From Cytobacillus firmus (GTDB lineage Bacteria > Bacillota > Bacilli > Bacillales > Cytobacillaceae): a stretch of 64,000 bases of DNA. Under the pieces are notes generated by a model, which saw nothing but the letters and a program-made list of their open reading frames with translations, was not told the origin of the DNA and searched no databases. The DNA lies in contig NZ_CP086235.1 of NCBI RefSeq assembly GCF_023612095.1, positions 3,855,501 through 3,919,500 of the forward strand, read 5' to 3'. Position 1 is the stretch's first letter. Every line of letters begins with the position of its first letter. Below are positions 52,341-60,976 of the stretch, in pieces. The position numbers and the translations under genes are program-made.

Positions 52341-52979
52341 ATGAATACATTTAAAAATATCATAGCCACAAAAGAAGAATTTGCGTTTTTTCGGGAGGAA
52401 ATCGGCCAGCCGAGTGCGCGTGCCGCCGGCAAAGTTATTTCTTTCATCGATGAGCACTGCATTAATTTTATTTCCAAGTCGCCTTTTTTAACGATGTCCA
52501 CTTCAGATGCAGCCGGGAAATGTGATGTTTCGCCAAGGGGTGATGCCCCTGGGTTTGTGACAGTTCTTGATGAGCAGCATCTATTTATTCCGGAACGGCC
52601 GGGCAATCGAAGAATGGATACCGCTCATAATCTTATCGAAAACCCCAATATTGGTCTTCTTTTTCTCATACCAGGGCTTGGAGAAACACTAAGAATTAAC
52701 GGTAAAGCGTACATATGCCGTGACCCGGAGCTTTTAGAAATGAGTATAGCCAATGGACGCACTCCGCTATTTGGCATTTTAGTAGAAGCAGAGGAATGTT
52801 TTATCCATTGTGCAAAAGCATTGATCCGATCGGGGTTATGGAACGGGGAGTCATGGCCAGCAAAAGAAGCCCTTCCTTCTGCCCCTGCTATGCTGGCAGC
52901 CCATACCAACCTGCCGAATCAAACCGCTGAACAAGTGGCGAAGGATCTTCAGGAAAGTTATAAACACAGATTGTATTAA
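52341..52979 (+). CDS. PPOX-type FMN flavoprotein (pyridoxamine oxidase family)
   Basis: 212 residues. SPFLTMSTSDAAGKCDVSPR then GDAPGFV is the FMN-binding split barrel of the MSMEG_1061-type subfamily, and RRMDTAHNLIENPNIGLLFL the second part. The C-terminal helices include CFIHCAKALIRSGLW. Such proteins bind FMN or F420 and act as reductases on unknown substrates rather than in vitamin B6 synthesis. The start follows AAAAGGAGA. Confidence 0.85.
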   Translation: MNTFKNIIATKEEFAFFREEIGQPSARAAGKVISFIDEHCINFISKSPFLTMSTSDAAGKCDVSPRGDAPGFVTVLDEQHLFIPERPGNRRMDTAHNLIENPNIGLLFLIPGLGETLRINGKAYICRDPELLEMSIANGRTPLFGILVEAEECFIHCAKALIRSGLWNGESWPAKEALPSAPAMLAAHTNLPNQTAEQVAKDLQESYKHRLY

Positions 52980-53063
52980 GGGTAAATAAACGATGCGGAA
53001 AAATGAACCTGAACAGATTTGCTGGTTACATTGTATTTAGCATATTAACTCAAAACAAAAATC

Positions 53064-53087
53064 GGCAGCTTTTTTTGCTGCCTTTTC
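53064..53087 (+). terminator. Intrinsic terminator
   Basis: GGCAGC pairs with GCTGCC around seven T, followed by TTTTC. It lies downstream of the PPOX gene and could also serve the convergent phosphatase-like gene. Confidence 0.65.
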
Positions 53088-53131
53088 TTATGGTTTTTAC
53101 CCCTCCTCATGTAAAGAGTGTTCCAGGTTAC

Positions 53132-53566
53132 CTAGTGACCCAGATGTTTTTCGTACTGAACAAGTAATCTCATGTAATCAGCTGGCGGTTTTATGTCCGG
53201 CTTTAATTGTTTAACGATTTTAAGGGCTGAGTCATGCTTTAATCCATATCTCTGCATATAAAAAGCAGTAATAACAAAACCCAAACGCTCTTTGCCAATG
53301 GTATCATGTATTAAAATTCTATGTTTTAACTCCATAAGATGATTTAACTGTTTCATAAGTCTAAGAACCCATTCTATAGTAGGAGCAACCCGAACATTAA
53401 GTGGAGCCCAAATCATAATTCTCCCAAAAAAATCAAAAGGAGGCTGGTCTGGTTTAGTTCTTAGATTAACAATTGCAGTTATATTTTTTTTTATAAAATC
53501 CCAGTCTGCTGAAGAAATCTTCCCGCCGATATAGAGCCTTTTTGGAATCATTTCAATAAAACTCAT
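53132..53566 (-). CDS. Dual-specificity phosphatase-like protein lacking the catalytic cysteine
   Basis: 144 residues from the ATG behind AGAGGTGAG. MIPKRLYIGGKISSADWDFI and ITAIVNLRTKPDQPPFDFFG match the N-terminal half of DSP/cyclin-dependent phosphatases. At the P-loop, where HCxxGxxRxG is expected, the protein has IHDTIGKERLG: the cysteine is aspartate while glycine and arginine remain. It should bind phosphate without cleaving it by the usual route. A pseudophosphatase that binds phosphoproteins or a nucleic acid end is likely. Confidence 0.75.
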   Translation of the reverse strand: MSFIEMIPKRLYIGGKISSADWDFIKKNITAIVNLRTKPDQPPFDFFGRIMIWAPLNVRVAPTIEWVLRLMKQLNHLMELKHRILIHDTIGKERLGFVITAFYMQRYGLKHDSALKIVKQLKPDIKPPADYMRLLVQYEKHLGH

Positions 53567-53608
53567 TTTTGACTCACCTCTTTTCATCCAACTCCTTCTA
53601 AAAAATAA

Positions 53609-53630
53609 AAAGGCAGCCAAGACTGCCCTT
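53609..53630 (-). terminator. Short intrinsic terminator
   Basis: GGCAG pairs with CTGCC around six bases, with T-rich sequence after it on the minus strand. It lies downstream of the PepSY gene. Confidence 0.5.
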
Positions 53631-53701
53631 TCTCTACTCCTATTGAGTTTAAAATTAATGCCGAATGCAAATTTACCTAAAGTCCACCCATTAGAGGAGT
53701 A

Positions 53702-53950
53702 TTAATCAAAGTCATTTTCTTCTTCAATTTTTAATACTTTTCCTGTTTTTGCAATAATCTCTACCTCGAATAATCTGTTATCTGGTGTTAAAATAAAAAC
53801 TTCATAAACTAAGACACCATTTTCTAAATCCATATCTACATGTTGAATTTGTCCCGGTACATTTTTAAGAGCGATCTCTTGAGCCTGCTCCTTTGTAATT
53901 CTTTGTCTATATATTGGTTTGGGGTTGCCATAATAATAATTTTCATACAT
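53702..53950 (-). CDS. PepSY-domain small protein
   Basis: 82 residues: a tyrosine-rich leader MYENYYYGNPKPIYRQR and one PepSY domain (ITKEQAQEIALKNVPGQIQ; YEVFILTPDNRLFEVEIIAK; KVLKIEEE). PepSY domains often inhibit proteases or bind metals. There is no signal peptide, so it is probably cytoplasmic. It is near, but not joined to, any protease gene. Confidence 0.8.
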   Translation of the reverse strand: MYENYYYGNPKPIYRQRITKEQAQEIALKNVPGQIQHVDMDLENGVLVYEVFILTPDNRLFEVEIIAKTGKVLKIEEENDFD

Positions 53951-54071
53951 TTGAAAATTCCCTCCTCATCCTTACATAATTCAACCTCTTTTATCCATAT
54001 GTATGTGACAAACTAAAAGTGCTAATCCATTATCTTCTTTAACTTACCTCTCAGTTTGTTCAAAAAGAAAA

Positions 54072-54091
54072 AGCCGCCTGATTTGGCAGCT
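54072..54091 (-). terminator. Intrinsic terminator
   Basis: AGCTGCC pairs with GGCGGCT (one mismatch) and is followed by TTTTTC on the minus strand. Its sequence is close to the terminator at 54899. Confidence 0.55.
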
Positions 54092-54139
54092 GATCTTAAA
54101 TATAAGCACCCGATAATTTAAGTACATTCCTTCACAAAC

Positions 54140-54823
54140 TTATTTACAAGGTTGAAATTCAATCGTTCTTGCTTGATACATTTTGTCTCGATATTCATAA
54201 ACAATTAAAATATTTCCAACAAAACTGGCAGGAGATATTTGTCCAGCAACGTTTACAATTAGATGGTTGTCACTGACTTCATAATCAATAATACTTCCAA
54301 AACCTATATCATCAAATAAGTTTTTGGATTTTATTTCTAAAGAGGTGATATCAACTGTACATTCCTTGTCTCCGACAATAACTTCGGCTTTCTTTGCAGT
54401 TAACTTAGTTTTTACGTTCTTATGAATAATTGCTAAAGGATTATCAACAATCACTTCATTTACGTTTAAACCACCATTATTCAGTATGTCAAAGACATAA
54501 ACCTCTTCCCATAAGACACCCGTTCCATAACCCTTTGTTAAGATTATGATTAACTCTTTCTTTTGGTCTATGTTGATGTCCTCGTAAATAATCTGTGGAG
54601 CATAGGCAGGGTTTAATTCGCTAATCCAAAAAGGTCTAGAATATAATCCCCCTTTGAAATTTATTTTGAAGTCCCTAAATAATCCATTCATTTTCTTAGC
54701 ATAAAGAGTTATATTTTCTTTATCGTTCCTGCTAATAATTTCATACCCCTCAATTTCTGCTTCTCCAATGGCAGGTTGAATTATAAGAACAACTGCTAAA
54801 ATTAATCCAATAATAGTTTTCAT
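54140..54823 (-). CDS. Secreted protein of unknown function
   Basis: 227 residues from the ATG six bases after AGAGGTG. The signal peptide ends near IGEAE (residue 22). Beta-rich body. EDINIDQKKELIIILTKGYG with EEVYVFD resembles an FG-GAP/VCBS-like calcium loop, as in many secreted Bacillus proteins that report on surface properties. The C-terminal half repeats short beta strands (VNVAGQISPASF; NILIVYEYRDK). I cannot name it. Confidence 0.6.
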   Translation of the reverse strand: MKTIIGLILAVVLIIQPAIGEAEIEGYEIISRNDKENITLYAKKMNGLFRDFKINFKGGLYSRPFWISELNPAYAPQIIYEDINIDQKKELIIILTKGYGTGVLWEEVYVFDILNNGGLNVNEVIVDNPLAIIHKNVKTKLTAKKAEVIVGDKECTVDITSLEIKSKNLFDDIGFGSIIDYEVSDNHLIVNVAGQISPASFVGNILIVYEYRDKMYQARTIEFQPCK

Positions 54824-54898
54824 AGAAAACACCTCTATTTAGTGTTCCCAAACCGTTTTCTTTATTCAACTTACCTACCCCTTTAGTGCACTAAAAAA

Positions 54899-54916
54899 GC
54901 CGCCAAAGATGGCAGC
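54899..54916 (-). terminator. Intrinsic terminator of the deaminase gene
   Basis: TGGCAGC and GCCGCC arms form a short stem with one mismatch, followed by six T on the minus strand. Confidence 0.5.
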
Positions 54917-54948
54917 CGTTCTTAAAGCAATATTTGTACAATCAAATT

Positions 54949-55380
54949 TCAGTCTATATCGCTTCTATACTTTTCAGGTAATAACTCCATTACATTACAC
55001 TTTACCAGTTCACTGTTATAAGAAATGATTACATCAGTTTCTTTGCCGTAATCACTAATTAACTCTCGACACATCCCACAAGGAGCAACCACCCAGCATG
55101 TCTCTATATCCTCGTGTGGGTGAGGATGAGCTACTGCTACTATCGTTTCAAATTCGTGTTCTCCTTCTGATATAGACTTACCAATAGCCATTGCTTCACC
55201 ACATACGGTTATTCTCCCAACATTCGCTTCAACGTGTACTGCTGAAAATACATTACCAGATGTTGTTCTGACTGCTGAACCAATGTGATGCCGTCCATAC
55301 CTGTAATTCTTTTCAATCACTTTTTCTGCTTCTTTTATCAATTCATAGTCTTTATCTTCCAAAGGTCTTACTTTTAACAT
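54949..55380 (-). CDS. Cytidine deaminase-like zinc enzyme (blasticidin-S-deaminase type)
   Basis: 143 residues. The zinc motifs VCGEAMAIG and APCGMCREL supply the catalytic glutamate and three ligands. Canonical cytidine deaminases have HAE or CAE in the first motif; CGE plus HVEANVGRITVCGE looks closer to blasticidin-S deaminase and related small deaminases. The substrate is probably a nucleoside or nucleoside-like antibiotic. Monocistronic. Confidence 0.82.
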   Translation of the reverse strand: MLKVRPLEDKDYELIKEAEKVIEKNYRYGRHHIGSAVRTTSGNVFSAVHVEANVGRITVCGEAMAIGKSISEGEHEFETIVAVAHPHPHEDIETCWVVAPCGMCRELISDYGKETDVIISYNSELVKCNVMELLPEKYRSDID

Positions 55381-55415
55381 AAAAGATCTCCCCCATCTAC
55401 TAGTCCACCGTTATC

Positions 55416-56414
55416 TTAATACATATCCTTCTGAGTAAAATTCCAAAACGCCACAGCCAGGCAGCCTGCCGTCCAAACCCCAAGCACGGTCAGCGAAAAG
55501 GACAGAGACATCCCTTCAATCGGCGGAGCCTGCCCTTCCAGATAGTTAATCAGATCAAAGTTCAAGTTCACTAGGTATTTGGAGCTGGTCCAGCTTGAGC
55601 CGAGGGAAGACAGCAGGGTGCCTGCGATTAACACAGCCATCATGGACCCAATTCCCGTGGCTGTATTTTTCACCAGGACAGAGATCATAAGGCTTATTGT
55701 TCCAACGACCGCTGTCACCACCCATGCAAGCCCGGCTGACATCAGCAGGTATTTCCACATCGGCAGGGTATGGATATACTCTGTTGAAAATTCACCAGTT
55801 GCAGAAGCTTGAAATCCTGTTAAAATAGGGGCGGTCCAGCCGTCATATCCGAGGACGATCCCTGAAATCCCATAGCAGACGATCACCGTAGCCGCCATCA
55901 GCATGGAAGTATACAGCAGCACCGTCAGCCATTTGGCCATCAGAATCCGCCACCGCCTAACCGGCCGGGACAATAAGGTTTTGATTGTGCCGTCATTGTA
56001 CTCTCCGCTCACAATATCTGCCATGATAATAATAATGAATAACGGCAGGACAAGTGTGACTCCCTGCGATAAAAAGATGCGGATAAACGTAGGGGCTCCA
56101 GGATAGTTCGGGTTGATATCGTTGTCCAGATAATACTGCTTTTGCTTCAGATCAAATTCGAGGAACTGTCTGAATTCGTCCTGGATTCCGCTTGATGCCA
56201 GCCGGTTTTGCCGGTCGACAATTTCCTGCTGAAGCTCCACCCGCCAGTCCAGAGTGCCCTGCTTTTCAATTTTCTCCTGTATCTCCCGGTATTGGGCATA
56301 TGTAAACATCGACACCAGTATGACTAAAATCAGGATGACAACCGGCAGGCGCTTTTTGGAGGCTATTTTCATCACTTCATTGCGAATCAGGCCAAGCATA
56401 TTTGGATTAGACAA
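55416..56414 (-). CDS. ABC-2 type transporter permease
   Basis: 332 residues with six membrane spans. The first span is followed by an outside loop of roughly 85 residues with a coiled segment, then five helices. DIVSGEYNDGTIKTLLSRPV is the conserved ABC-2 cytoplasmic motif. It starts with TTG after AGGAGG and overlaps the ATPase gene by eight bases. It resembles exporters linked to antibiotic or bacteriocin tolerance; the cargo is unknown. Confidence 0.87.
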   Translation of the reverse strand: MSNPNMLGLIRNEVMKIASKKRLPVVILILVILVSMFTYAQYREIQEKIEKQGTLDWRVELQQEIVDRQNRLASSGIQDEFRQFLEFDLKQKQYYLDNDINPNYPGAPTFIRIFLSQGVTLVLPLFIIIIMADIVSGEYNDGTIKTLLSRPVRRWRILMAKWLTVLLYTSMLMAATVIVCYGISGIVLGYDGWTAPILTGFQASATGEFSTEYIHTLPMWKYLLMSAGLAWVVTAVVGTISLMISVLVKNTATGIGSMMAVLIAGTLLSSLGSSWTSSKYLVNLNFDLINYLEGQAPPIEGMSLSFSLTVLGVWTAGCLAVAFWNFTQKDMY

Positions 56415-57333
56415 TATGATCGCCTCCTGTCAAACTGATAAATAGATCCTCCAATGTCTGCACTTTCCTTTCAATCGTCCATACCTCAATGCCCGCTTTC
56501 ATGAGTGCTTCATTGAGGATTGAGGTTTTGCTTTCATCCATCAGCGTATGTATCGTATGGTCATCGTACAGTTCTGCCGCCTGGACATGCGGGGATTCCT
56601 TTAAAATAGCTAGCGCACGGAAAGAATCACTGACTCTCCAGTCCACACCGGCAGACAGTGCACCAACCAGATCACTCACACTGCCAACCTTTACGATTTT
56701 TCCATGGCTCATAATAGCCACGCGATCTGCCAGCAATTCGATTTCACTTAAAATATGACTGGATACGAGAACCGAAAGACCCGTTTCATCTACCAGCTTT
56801 CTGATAAACAGGCGCAGATCCTTGATTCCCATCGGGTCCAGTCCATTCGTTGGTTCATCCAGTATCAGCACATCCGGCCGGCCCAGCAATGCCTGAGCAA
56901 TCCCCAGCCGCTGCCGCATCCCTAAAGAATAGGTCCGCACCTGATCATCGATTCTGGCTGTCAGATCCACCAGATCAATGACTTCCTGTATCCGTTCTTC
57001 ATCCACACCGGGAAGCATACGGGCAAACATCTGCAGATTTTCACGGCCGCTTAAATACTTATACAGCTCCGGATTTTCGACGATGGAACCAAGGCGCTGC
57101 ATCGCCTGAACGAATTGCTTTCTTACATCAAAACCGCAAATGTGAATCTTTCCGGACGTTGGCTTAATGAGCCCGACAAGCATCCGGATCGTAGTGGTTT
57201 TCCCGGCGCCATTCGGACCGAGGAATCCAAAGACTTCGCCTGGATAAATGTCAAATGATATATTATTAATAATTGTTTTCTTTCCAATAATCTTCGTTAC
57301 ATTTTCTAATTGTACTGTTGGCTTTAAACTCAC
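56407..57333 (-). CDS. ABC transporter ATPase (BcrA/DrrA type)
   Basis: 308 residues. Walker A GPNGAGKTTT, signature YSLGMRQRLGIAQALLG, Walker B VLILDEPTNGLD and the switch histidine in SSHILSEIE. The C-terminal 90 residues form the extension common in drug exporters (IERKVQTLEDLFISLTGG). The start is GTG after GGGGTG. Operon with the permease. Confidence 0.92.
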   Translation of the reverse strand: MSLKPTVQLENVTKIIGKKTIINNISFDIYPGEVFGFLGPNGAGKTTTIRMLVGLIKPTSGKIHICGFDVRKQFVQAMQRLGSIVENPELYKYLSGRENLQMFARMLPGVDEERIQEVIDLVDLTARIDDQVRTYSLGMRQRLGIAQALLGRPDVLILDEPTNGLDPMGIKDLRLFIRKLVDETGLSVLVSSHILSEIELLADRVAIMSHGKIVKVGSVSDLVGALSAGVDWRVSDSFRALAILKESPHVQAAELYDDHTIHTLMDESKTSILNEALMKAGIEVWTIERKVQTLEDLFISLTGGDHIV

Positions 57334-57440
57334 AGCATCACCCCTGTTCTATTCTAACTAAATCTTCGAACAATAACTCTTTTGAATACTCCAGTTTGGA
57401 AAAAAATTGATACAATCAAATTAGAAGGAGAGGTCAAAAC

Positions 57441-58211
57441 ATGAAAAAATGGATGTGGCCGTTATTTATAACCCTATCCCTTGCCCTGACAGTTCTGTTT
57501 GGATATGGACTTGCCAGTGCGTATAGGGATGTTACCAGCCCGCCCCAGGGAAAAGCTTTGGAGAAAACCGAAGAAAGTCCTGCCACACCCGGCGATACAT
57601 ATGTCGCCCTTGGAGATTCATTAACGAGAGGTGTCGGCTCGTCGAAAGGAGAAGGTTTTGTCTCGCTTGCTGGAAAAGAGCTTAAAGAAAGCAATATCGT
57701 AGATCGTTTTCAAAACCTTGGGGTGCGTGGCGCCAGAATTGAAGATTTATTAACGCAGCTCGAACAGAAGGAAGTCCAGAGATCTATTAAAGAAGCCAAA
57801 ATAATCTCCATCACCATTGGAGGCAATAACCTTTTTAATAGCGGGAAGATTCTGGAGAAATATTCAGAGGAAACCGCCCTGGGCATTGTGGACACCGAAA
57901 TTCCGAATCTTGAGAAAACATTCAAAAGCATTCGCGAAACCAATCCGAATGCCGTCATCGTCTATATGGGACTTTATAATCCTTTCAAGCAATCGCCAAA
58001 CGGTGATTCATTTGATTCCATCATCCAAAAATGGAATGAGTCTGCCCGGACATTAGGATTGAAATACCGTGTTCAGATAGTGGATACCTTCAATCTGGTT
58101 ACAGATGCCAAACGTGACCTGTCCAGTGATGTCTTTCATCCGAATGATGCTACATATCAACAAATGGCGGAAAGCCTGTCACTTGTTTTTGAGAAGAATA
58201 TCGTTGAATAA
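57441..58211 (+). CDS. SGNH/GDSL-family lipase or esterase (YpmR-like)
   Basis: 256 residues. One N-terminal membrane helix (about 6-27) or uncleaved signal, then YVALGDSLTRGVGSSKGEGF (block I with the serine), NLGVRGARIEDLL (block II), ITIGGNNLF (block III) and DVFHPNDATYQQMA with the catalytic aspartate and histidine. It is likely a membrane-anchored lipid or acyl esterase outside the cell. It is divergent from the ABC genes and has its own terminator. Confidence 0.9.
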   Translation: MKKWMWPLFITLSLALTVLFGYGLASAYRDVTSPPQGKALEKTEESPATPGDTYVALGDSLTRGVGSSKGEGFVSLAGKELKESNIVDRFQNLGVRGARIEDLLTQLEQKEVQRSIKEAKIISITIGGNNLFNSGKILEKYSEETALGIVDTEIPNLEKTFKSIRETNPNAVIVYMGLYNPFKQSPNGDSFDSIIQKWNESARTLGLKYRVQIVDTFNLVTDAKRDLSSDVFHPNDATYQQMAESLSLVFEKNIVE

Positions 58212-58213
58212 TT

Positions 58214-58252
58214 AAAAGGTGAATCTGCAGAAGGCTTGCGGATTCACCTTTT
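58214..58252 (+). terminator. Intrinsic terminator
   Basis: AAAAGGTGAATC pairs perfectly with GATTCACCTTTT, followed by further T. Confidence 0.85.
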
Positions 58253-58306
58253 TCTTCTAATTTAATAGTAGAAGAGCACACCCGGATCCCCGGACAGCTC
58301 TGAAAT

Positions 58307-58657
58307 CTAAAACACTTGCCGCAATTCAATCTGCCCTTCCCCATATCCTTGCGGGTCAGGCATCCGCATGGCCAACTCGATCGCTTCTTCCCTCGATTTT
58401 ACATCAATCAGAATGAAGCCGGCAGTCAGTTCTTTCGATTCAGTAAATGGGCCTTCTGTAACCACTGGCTTTTCCCCTGGTCTCGAAAAGGAAATGCGAA
58501 TGCCATTTGAACTTGGATGAAGTCCTTTAGCCATTACTCTCACGCCCGCCTTAACTAATTCTTCATTGTACTTCGTCATGGCTTCCATGAGCTCAGGGCT
58601 TGGGAGATTACCGGCTTCCGAATTCTTTGAGGCTTTGACAATCAGCATAAACAGCAT
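58307..58657 (-). CDS. YciI/DGPF-family protein
   Basis: 116 residues from the ATG after AAAGGAGG. LFMLIVKASKNSEAG, the EGPFTESKELTAGFILIDVK core and MPDPQGYGEGQIELRQVF are standard for this ferredoxin-like-fold family, often found beside ECF sigma factors. No sigma factor lies next to it here. Function unknown. Confidence 0.85.
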   Translation of the reverse strand: MLFMLIVKASKNSEAGNLPSPELMEAMTKYNEELVKAGVRVMAKGLHPSSNGIRISFSRPGEKPVVTEGPFTESKELTAGFILIDVKSREEAIELAMRMPDPQGYGEGQIELRQVF

Positions 58658-58773
58658 AATTACTTCCTCCTTTTTCTGAGACAGATTGACCTCTTTTATA
58701 CAACAAACCGTCAACTTCAAAATCGGCAATTTCTTAATCTAAAAATGGAAATTTTTCGCTATAAATCTACTCT

Positions 58774-59985
58774 TCACAAATCTCTAATATCCGGTTTATT
58801 GGACTGTACCCGGTTGATATTCAGAACCTTTGGATCTGCTGCATCCGTATTGTCTATTTTGCAGATGATACACCATCTGCCTTTTACTTTTGAAGTTAAC
58901 GGAACTTCTATATCATCCCCGTTGCCGGTTTTGACGAGGACGCGGCCATCGTATCTGGCAAAGTTCTCCCCTTTTGAAATAAAGCCGAGAAACCGGAAAA
59001 TATTCGTGGCAATGATGACTGAGTCCAAATCCTTCAGTGTTTTGATCGTCAGGTTTTCTGAATTGTTTCCAGACGTGTTTCCGACACCGGAGTCCCGATC
59101 AAGCTTAATAAATGGAGAGGCCTGGAACCCGCCCTTATTGCCAAAATAAATATGTCCAAACTGGCCTGTTTTGGTTTTATAAAAAGCGTGCAGATCCAAA
59201 TCAACACCCTTTGTCCATTTGAGCCTGACTTTAACATTTTCAATTTTGGCTGCCTTTCTGAGTGAAACCCCTTCTCCGGGTTTATCCAGCGTGATTTTCC
59301 CAAGCTTAATCGGCTGCTGAACAGCTGGCTCCGGCACTATAGGCGGTTCGGGTTTTGCTGCAGTCTCTTGTAAAATAGGAGTTTCGATTTCCAGCGCGGG
59401 TGCCGCCTCAAAAGCGCCGCTCTCCTGCTCTTCTTCCACTTCAATGCCAAAATGATTGCACAGTGCAGCAAGTCCGCCGGAAAAACCGCCGGTATTGGCT
59501 GAAAACTTCCAATCTCCGTTTCTATTATATAATTCACCCAATACTAAAGTTTTTTCAATCGTAAAAGATCCCAGCTTATATGTAAGCAGTTCTTCCCCTG
59601 TTGCTGCATTGCTGAATAAAATAGAAGCATTGTTCATTTCTGAGAAAGTCTGATTTTTTTTATCACCTTCATAGATGGTCAGCGTAAAAACAAGCTTTTC
59701 GATAGATGGTGTTATTAAAGGCAAATTAATGTGAAATATTTCTGTGCTTCTGCCCGTCTCTGCAACCACAGAATGCTGTACAGATTGATCCGTTGAAACA
59801 CTATTGCCATAAAAAATCATGGAGGAATCATCAGGGCAATGCCCATTTTGGTCAGCCATGAATACAGCTGCATCTATATCATAAGCATCAGGACTTTCCC
59901 AGTTGATCCGGATAGCAAGCTGCGATAAGTCTGGCCTTGTTTTTGTTAAATCAATACGGGAACCTTTTTGAATGTCGGCTGTCAT
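58774..59985 (-). CDS. TerD-family stress protein with two TerD-like domains
   Basis: 403 residues. The first domain (about 1-185) has IRINWESPDAYDIDAAVFM and NNASILFSNAATGEELLTYK; a proline-rich linker (about 190-235) leads to a second domain with VRLKWTKGVDLDLHAFYKTK and FIKLDRDSGVGNTSGNNSEN. TerD domains bind calcium through such acidic loops and occur in tellurite, phage and chemical-stress systems. The rest of a ter operon (TerC, TerB, biosynthetic genes) is absent, so it works alone or with distant partners. The ribosome site is AAAGGAG. Confidence 0.85.
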   Translation of the reverse strand: MTADIQKGSRIDLTKTRPDLSQLAIRINWESPDAYDIDAAVFMADQNGHCPDDSSMIFYGNSVSTDQSVQHSVVAETGRSTEIFHINLPLITPSIEKLVFTLTIYEGDKKNQTFSEMNNASILFSNAATGEELLTYKLGSFTIEKTLVLGELYNRNGDWKFSANTGGFSGGLAALCNHFGIEVEEEQESGAFEAAPALEIETPILQETAAKPEPPIVPEPAVQQPIKLGKITLDKPGEGVSLRKAAKIENVKVRLKWTKGVDLDLHAFYKTKTGQFGHIYFGNKGGFQASPFIKLDRDSGVGNTSGNNSENLTIKTLKDLDSVIIATNIFRFLGFISKGENFARYDGRVLVKTGNGDDIEVPLTSKVKGRWCIICKIDNTDAADPKVLNINRVQSNKPDIRDL

Positions 59986-60125
59986 ATTTTCTGCTCCTTT
60001 ATTACCTGTTTACTGATATGATAGCTCATTCCACCAATAACTTCCAGATTCAAAGATATCTCCTGCAGGATTTATGGGCGACTGTCATCTTCCCATCGCC
60101 CTGTATAAAAGTCTGGTACATTAGT

Positions 60126-60956
60126 TTATTTATGACCGCCACCAGCCAATGCCCTCTTAACTTCCCGAACAAATCGTGTTTCAGCATCCAGCATAATGAG
60201 ATGATCAGTGTCTTCAAAAATGACGATATCCGTAAATGGATGAATTGCCTTCATACGAGATGCATAATCCAGTGAAAATTCTTTATCGGTATTTTCATTT
60301 AAAGCAATCATAAGTGTTATGTTTACTTCTTCTGAAATTCCAGCCGCAATTTCCTCCGGGTTCAATTCCCATTCAGCCTTCATGTATCCCAGCTGTCCAT
60401 CGTCATTAATTTTGTATTGATATTTCTTTTCGGCATCATTCCAGACAATTTGATCCAGAACGGCCTGCTCGATGGATGGATTCCATAAAGAAGGATTATC
60501 CCCCTTCATAAACTCGATAAAGCTGGATTGGCTTTCGAAGATATGATCGGGCATCGTTCCATTTTCAATATCTGACCATGATAAGCCCTCTGTCTTACTG
60601 AATGGATAGTATCCTCCATCCACTAAAATTAAATTCTTCACATTTTGATACAGACTTGTATAAACCAGGGCAACGGACGCCCCGATAGAGCTCCCCGCCA
60701 TACATACCTTACTGCTTAACCCAAGCGAAGCAATTAGCTCATGGATTTCCCTCGATACCTCTTCAAAGGAATAGTGATCTAACGCGTTACTCTTACCATG
60801 GCCAGGCAAGTCAACTAAAATTAAATAATAGGAATCTTTCAAGCCATCAACAACCGGTTCCCAAATCTTATTCGTCCAGCATAAACCATGGATAAAAACG
60901 ATTGGCGGATTTGATCGATCCCCTGCTGTGACATAATGAATATGGTTTGTCATCAT
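60126..60956 (-). CDS. Alpha/beta hydrolase
   Basis: 276 residues. FIHGLCWTNKIWEP (oxyanion region), VDLPGHGKSNALDHYSFEEV, the nucleophile elbow AGSSIGASVAL and near the end DTDHLIMLDA with the histidine. A catalytic acid could be the Asp of ALNENTDKE. A small esterase, lipase or C-C hydrolase is possible. It starts 21 bases after the next upstream gene, so the two probably form an operon. Confidence 0.85.
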   Translation of the reverse strand: MMTNHIHYVTAGDRSNPPIVFIHGLCWTNKIWEPVVDGLKDSYYLILVDLPGHGKSNALDHYSFEEVSREIHELIASLGLSSKVCMAGSSIGASVALVYTSLYQNVKNLILVDGGYYPFSKTEGLSWSDIENGTMPDHIFESQSSFIEFMKGDNPSLWNPSIEQAVLDQIVWNDAEKKYQYKINDDGQLGYMKAEWELNPEEIAAGISEEVNITLMIALNENTDKEFSLDYASRMKAIHPFTDIVIFEDTDHLIMLDAETRFVREVKRALAGGGHK

Positions 60957-60976
60957 TTAACTCCCTTTCTTTTTTC

